The notes beneath the pieces were generated by a model. That model was not told the DNA's origin. It made no database searches and worked only from the letters and a program-made list of their open reading frames with translations. This document shows positions 60,369 to 64,000 of a DNA stretch of 64,000 bases, in pieces. The DNA is from Thalassobaculum_A sp040219215 (lineage in GTDB: Bacteria; Pseudomonadota; Alphaproteobacteria; Thalassobaculales; Thalassobaculaceae): positions 186,001 to 250,000 of the forward strand of contig NZ_JAVJSX010000022.1 in assembly GCF_040219215.1 (NCBI RefSeq). Reading direction: 5' to 3'. The position numbers were made by a program, and so were the translations under genes. The first letter of the stretch is position 1; each line of letters begins with the position of its first letter.

Positions 60369-61100
60369 ATGCAGCACAGCTTCAACTTCGGCGGACGCGA
60401 TCAGGTTCTGGAGGCCCATGAGCGGTTGCTGGCGGCGTATGGCTTGCCGCCGGCCACGCTCCGGCTCGACCCGCTGAGCCAACTTGTTCTGGCGATGCTG
60501 GGAGGCCGCACCGTCGAAGCCATCGGCCTGCGCGCCTTCGAGGCGCTGGCCAACCGCGTCTCGCGCTGGGAGGAGGTGCTTCAGCTGTCCCAGACCGAGA
60601 TCGAATCCCTGATCCGCAATGTCACCTATGCAAGCCGCAAGGCCATGCATGTGTCCCAGGCCCTGGCCGCCATCATCCGGCGCCGCGGTCGCCTGGATCT
60701 TAATTTCCTGGGCCAATGGTCGGTGGACAAGGCCCTGGCCTGGCTGCAAGCCCTGCCCGGCGTCGGTCCGAAGTCGAGCGCTGCCGTCCTCAACTTCAGC
60801 ACGCTGCACCAGCGGGCTCTGGTCGTCGACACCCATCATTGGCGGGCCGCGCAACGCCTGCGCCTGATCCCCTGGCGAACCCCCATGGCCACCGCGGCCA
60901 ACGCGCTGATGCGGCACTGTCCCGATGTCTGGACCGCCGACGATATGGAAACCCATCACCTGTTGTTCAAACACTTGGGACAGGATTGTTGCCGTCATGG
61001 TTGGCCCAGGTGCCGGGCCTGCCCGCTGCGGGAAATGTGCCCAGGCTCCGGCTGGTTTCAACCGCGCCAAATTGATTGTTTTTACAAGAACAAATCATGA
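60369..61100 (+). CDS. Endonuclease III-like DNA glycosylase (HhH-GPD, 4Fe-4S)
   Basis: 243 residues from ATG 60369. HhH motif LPGVGPKSSAAVLNFS, with the catalytic Asp in ALVVDTHHWRAAQRL. The usual catalytic Lys region is replaced (LPGVGPKSS retains a Lys at the equivalent place). The iron-sulfur cluster is complete: C-x6-C-x2-C-x5-C (CRHGWPRCRACPLREMC). It is diverged from housekeeping Nth: the DNA-binding LLSAQT region reads LVLAMLGGRTVEA. Its stop overlaps the imuA start (ATGA) and an SOS box precedes it, so it is part of the SOS mutasome operon. Confidence 0.85.
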   Translation: MQHSFNFGGRDQVLEAHERLLAAYGLPPATLRLDPLSQLVLAMLGGRTVEAIGLRAFEALANRVSRWEEVLQLSQTEIESLIRNVTYASRKAMHVSQALAAIIRRRGRLDLNFLGQWSVDKALAWLQALPGVGPKSSAAVLNFSTLHQRALVVDTHHWRAAQRLRLIPWRTPMATAANALMRHCPDVWTADDMETHHLLFKHLGQDCCRHGWPRCRACPLREMCPGSGWFQPRQIDCFYKNKS

Positions 61101-61894
61101 ACTTTAATATTTCTCGCCGACTCGAACCCCTCAAACCGCCAAAGCCGGCGGTGCATGAAACCTCGACGGTATCGCTCGGCGAGGCTGAGCTGGACGCGGC
61201 CCTGCCCGAGGGTGGGCTGGAACTGGGTGTGGTCCACGAGATCGTTCCGGCCGGCGCCGGTGACGTGGCGGCAGCGCTCGGCTTCAGCCTCGGCCTGCTG
61301 ACCCGCATCGCCGGCAGCCGTCCGGGGCCGGTCCTGTGGACAGCGACTCAAGACCCTGCACGGCATGGCACGGCTTATCCGATCGGGCTGATGGCCACCG
61401 GCCTGGATCCTGGTCGGCTGATCCAAGTCAACGCGAGCGCCGCACGAGACATGCTCTGGACCTTGGAGGAGAGCCTGACGACAGCCGCGTTCGCCGCCGC
61501 CTTCGGCTTCCTGGCACGCGACGGCAGGCACTACGACTTCACTGCCAGCCGGCGCCTGTCGATGCGCGCCGCCGAAAGCGGCGGCACCGTGATCATCCTG
61601 CGTGTCGCCGCCGACACGAGCGGCAGCACCGCCGCCGCCACCCGCTGGTCGGTGTCGGCCCGGCCCAGCCTGCCGATCCGCTTTCCCGGCCACGCCATGC
61701 CCGGCCTCGGCCCGCCGCGCTGGCAGGTCGACCTGGTGCGCTGCAAGAGGGGCCGGCCGCGTGGGTGGCTGGTCGAGTGGGATCATGAAACGCTTCGTTT
61801 CCATCTGGCTGCCCCGCTGGCCGATCGAGCGCCGGTTCCGCGGCCCTCCGTCATTGCCGGCCGTTCCGGAACCGGCCGATCGCAAGCCGCGTGA
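61097..61894 (+). CDS. imuA: ImuA, RecA-like mutasome accessory protein
   Basis: 265 residues. The pattern GGLELGVVHEIVPAGAGDVAAA and GPVLWTATQDPARHGTAYPI matches ImuA/SulA-like RecA-fold proteins of the ImuA-ImuB-DnaE2 mutasome, which bypasses DNA lesions in SOS-induced cells. The Walker A motif is not recognisable, as is usual here. ATG overlaps the glycosylase stop; the 3' end overlaps imuB by 110 bp. Confidence 0.9.
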   Translation: MNFNISRRLEPLKPPKPAVHETSTVSLGEAELDAALPEGGLELGVVHEIVPAGAGDVAAALGFSLGLLTRIAGSRPGPVLWTATQDPARHGTAYPIGLMATGLDPGRLIQVNASAARDMLWTLEESLTTAAFAAAFGFLARDGRHYDFTASRRLSMRAAESGGTVIILRVAADTSGSTAAATRWSVSARPSLPIRFPGHAMPGLGPPRWQVDLVRCKRGRPRGWLVEWDHETLRFHLAAPLADRAPVPRPSVIAGRSGTGRSQAA

Positions 61895-63386
61895 CGGTGC
61901 CGGCACACCGCGTGTGCTGGCCGCCGCGGCCCGGCACGGCCTGCGGGTCACCGCCGTCGATCCCCCGGCCGAACGCGCCGGGCTGAGCGTCGGCATGCCG
62001 CTGGCAGACGCCCGCGCCCTGTGCCCTGGACTGACAGTCGCCTCTGCCGATCCCGAGGGCGACGCCGCCGCCCTGCACCGCCTTGCCCTGTGGTGCGGCC
62101 GCTACAGCCCGTGGACGGCAGTCGACCCAACGGATGGCGTCGCCCTCGACATCACCGGCTGCGCTCATCTGTTCGGCGGCGAGGCTGCCCTGCTCGACAA
62201 CATTCACAACCGGCTGAACGGCTTCGGCCTGACGGTGCGGCTGGCCGCCGCTCCGACCCTGGGTGCCGCCTGGGCCGCTGCCCGCCACGCACCGGGACCG
62301 CGCACCATCGTCGCCGACGGTGCCGTCGAGAACGTGCTGGCTCCCCTGCCGCTCGCCGCCCTGCGAATGGACGACACCGTCGTCGACGCCCTGGCCCAGG
62401 TTGGGCTGAAGCGGGTATGCGACGTGCTGGATCAACCGTCAGCCCCGCTGACCGCCCGGTTCGGCCCGCTTCTCGTCACCCGCCTCGACCAGGCCACGGG
62501 CCGCCAGGCCGAGACCCTGCACGGCCTCATGCCGCCACCGGTGCACGAGGCCCGGCGCAGCTTCGTCGATCCGATCGTCCTGACCGCCGATGTCGAGCGC
62601 GCGGTCGCCGGCCTCGCCGACGACCTTGCCGCCCGGCTTGCGGACGCCGGGGTCGGCGCCCGCCGGCTGGACCTGCGGCTCTACCGGATCGATGGCCGGG
62701 TCCGTTCGGAGGTCGTTCGAACCAGCGGGCTGTGCCGCCGCGCCGATCATATCGTCCGGCTGTTCCGGGAACGGCTGGACCAGCGCGCCGAGGAGATCGA
62801 CACCGGATTCGGCATCGAGGTCATGACCCTGAGCGCGCTGGCGGTTGAACCGTTCGTCGCCCGCCAGAACGCCCTGCAGGCCGGTGCCGATCAGGCCGCG
62901 CTGTCCGACGACATCGCCCGCCTGCTCGACCGCTTCGGCAACCGCTTCGGGTTCGACCGGGTGGTCCGCTTCGTCCCGCAGGCCAGCGCCCTGCCGGAAC
63001 GGGCGGTCCGGGCCGTGCCGGTGCTCGACAGTCCCCGGCCGGACGACTGGATGGCGCATCTGCGCGCCGCCCAGGGCGGCCGTCAGCTCGGTCGGCCGCT
63101 GCTGATGATCATGCCGCCGGACCCGATCACCACCCTGGCCGAGGTTCCGGACGGACCGCCGATGTTGTTCGAGTGGCGGCGCCTCGTCCACCGGGTCACC
63201 CGGGCGGACGGGCCGGAGCGCCTGGCACCGGAATGGTGGCGGCCACGCAACGGCGACGGCCGGTACACCCGCGACTATTACCGGGTCGAGGATTCCGAGG
63301 GCCGACGGTTCTGGCTGTACCGCGAGGGGCTGTACGAGCGGCCCGGCGACACGCCGCGCTGGTTCCTGCACGGGGTGCTGGCATGA
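61785..63386 (+). CDS. imuB: ImuB, inactive Y-family polymerase-like protein
   Basis: 533 residues starting MKRFVSIWLPRWPIERR inside the end of imuA. Y-family fold without the catalytic acidic residues: the SIDE motif is replaced by VALDITGCAHLFGGE, and the N-terminal Asp by Trp-Leu-Pro. ImuB acts as the hub that ties DnaE2 to the beta clamp. A clamp-binding pentapeptide should be near residues 300-350; LSALAVEPF is nearby but I cannot identify the motif with certainty. Stop overlaps the dnaE2 start. Confidence 0.93.
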   Translation: MKRFVSIWLPRWPIERRFRGPPSLPAVPEPADRKPRDGAGTPRVLAAAARHGLRVTAVDPPAERAGLSVGMPLADARALCPGLTVASADPEGDAAALHRLALWCGRYSPWTAVDPTDGVALDITGCAHLFGGEAALLDNIHNRLNGFGLTVRLAAAPTLGAAWAAARHAPGPRTIVADGAVENVLAPLPLAALRMDDTVVDALAQVGLKRVCDVLDQPSAPLTARFGPLLVTRLDQATGRQAETLHGLMPPPVHEARRSFVDPIVLTADVERAVAGLADDLAARLADAGVGARRLDLRLYRIDGRVRSEVVRTSGLCRRADHIVRLFRERLDQRAEEIDTGFGIEVMTLSALAVEPFVARQNALQAGADQAALSDDIARLLDRFGNRFGFDRVVRFVPQASALPERAVRAVPVLDSPRPDDWMAHLRAAQGGRQLGRPLLMIMPPDPITTLAEVPDGPPMLFEWRRLVHRVTRADGPERLAPEWWRPRNGDGRYTRDYYRVEDSEGRRFWLYREGLYERPGDTPRWFLHGVLA

Positions 63387-64000
63387 ACGCGGGATTCGCC
63401 GAACTGGCGGTCTCCAGCAATTTCAGCTTCCTGCGCGGCGCCTCGCATCCTCGGGAACTGATCGAGGCTGCGGCCGCACTCGGCCTCGCCGCCGTCGGAA
63501 TTGCCGACCGCAACACCCTGGCCGGCGTGGTGCGGGCGCACGCGGCTGCCAAGAAGCATCGTATCCAGCTGCTGGTCGGCTCCCGGCTGGTGCTGGAGAA
63601 CGGTTTCGAGACCCTGTGCTTTCCGACCGACCGTGCCGCATACGGACGGCTGACCAAGTTGCTGACCTTCGGCAACCGCCGGGCACCGAAGGGGCAATGC
63701 CGGCTGTCGCTGGACGACGCGCTGATGTTCGGCGACGGGCAGGTGTTCGTCGCCATGCCGCCTTATGAGGATGTGGAACGCATCGTCGGCGACCTCGGCC
63801 GCCTGGCCGGCGCTTTTCCTGGCCATGTGTATCTGGCGGCGACCCTGCCGCGGCGCGGCGACGACCGGGCCCGGCTCACCCGGCTGCAAGACCTGTCGGA
63901 CACCCACGGCACACCGCTGGTCGCCACCGGCGACGTGCTGTACCACACCCCTGCCCGCCGGCCGCTGCAGGATGCCCTGACCTGCATCCGCGAGCACTGC
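63383..64000 (+). CDS. dnaE2: Error-prone DNA polymerase DnaE2 (3' end outside window)
   Basis: The ATG overlaps the imuB stop (ATGA). 206 residues are visible, of about 1,050-1,150 expected. The PHP domain is recognisable: FAELAVSSNFSFLRGASHPR, LGLAAVGIADRNTLAGVVRA and LVATGDVLYHTPARRPLQDA. DnaE2 lacks proofreading partners and performs SOS mutagenesis with ImuA and ImuB. Confidence 0.95.
   Translation, partial: MNAGFAELAVSSNFSFLRGASHPRELIEAAAALGLAAVGIADRNTLAGVVRAHAAAKKHRIQLLVGSRLVLENGFETLCFPTDRAAYGRLTKLLTFGNRRAPKGQCRLSLDDALMFGDGQVFVAMPPYEDVERIVGDLGRLAGAFPGHVYLAATLPRRGDDRARLTRLQDLSDTHGTPLVATGDVLYHTPARRPLQDALTCIREHC

Noticed and set aside
1..64000. Insertion sequences, prophage, tRNA genes and CRISPR arrays.
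   Set aside because: No transposase or integrase motif, regularly spaced repeat or tRNA-like cloverleaf was noticed. A tRNA or repeat scan would be decisive.

Overview
This is a 64 kb stretch of a GC-rich chromosome with little intergenic space. Most genes form short operons for transport and catabolism. I see no rRNA, tRNA, insertion sequence, prophage or CRISPR array. Three things point to an alphaproteobacterium, probably of the Rhodospirillales type: an SOS box of the alphaproteobacterial direct-repeat form (GTTC-N7-GTTC) in front of an imuA-imuB-dnaE2 mutasome, a CHCC zinc-finger protein related to NDUFS6, and many TRAP, Liv-type and opine/sugar-type ABC transporters. The species assignment is inference.

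Layout. 1-5960 (+): a phosphonate/phosphate-type ABC importer (phnD fragment, phnC, two phnE), a Na/phosphate symporter with a PhoU-like tail, a HisE-like pyrophosphohydrolase and an inositol-monophosphatase-family enzyme. 6068-14346: an M20 amidohydrolase, a three-domain LplT-PlsC-Aas lysophospholipid recycling protein, a membrane GGDEF/EAL protein whose GGDEF motif is degenerate, a gene-remnant scar and a YdeI-like protein. 14463-19960: a tartrate/malate-type dehydrogenase divergent from a LysR regulator, followed by a TAXI-TRAP transporter; a near-identical AT-rich motif lies in both promoter regions. 20036-28891: aldehyde dehydrogenase and MFS (divergent), a serine hydrolase, a class III aminotransferase, a DMT permease, an NrsF-like membrane protein and three tiny membrane proteins. 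28921-34112: LysR, a TauD-like dioxygenase and a GMC oxidoreductase; TetR divergent from an SDR. 34359-37580: amidohydrolase, M20 peptidase and DJ-1/PfpI protein. 37608-43805: polA, a DksA-like protein, a YHS protein, a CHCC zinc finger, an orphan ABC ATPase and a lipoprotein hydrolase. 43970-50713: IclR, a five-gene Liv-type ABC operon with a clear terminator, and an SDR. 50776-57584: GntR divergent from a carbohydrate-type ABC operon that also carries an RraA-like aldolase and a hydroxyacid dehydrogenase. 57669-60245: a 3-oxoacid CoA-transferase, a PAS_5 protein and a RidA protein. 60341-64000: an SOS box followed by an endonuclease-III-like gene, imuA, imuB and dnaE2 (cut by the window end), each start overlapping the previous stop or gene end.

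The most distinctive observations are four. (i) A fossil at 13514-13676 joins the 3' ends of an aldehyde dehydrogenase and an MFS gene in the same divergent arrangement as the intact pair at 20036-22791. (ii) An endonuclease-III-like glycosylase is the first gene of the SOS mutasome operon. (iii) A shared operator-like motif sits before the tartrate-dehydrogenase/LysR pair and the TRAP transporter. (iv) Well-formed palindromes overlap the promoters of aas and of the GntR-linked ABC operon.
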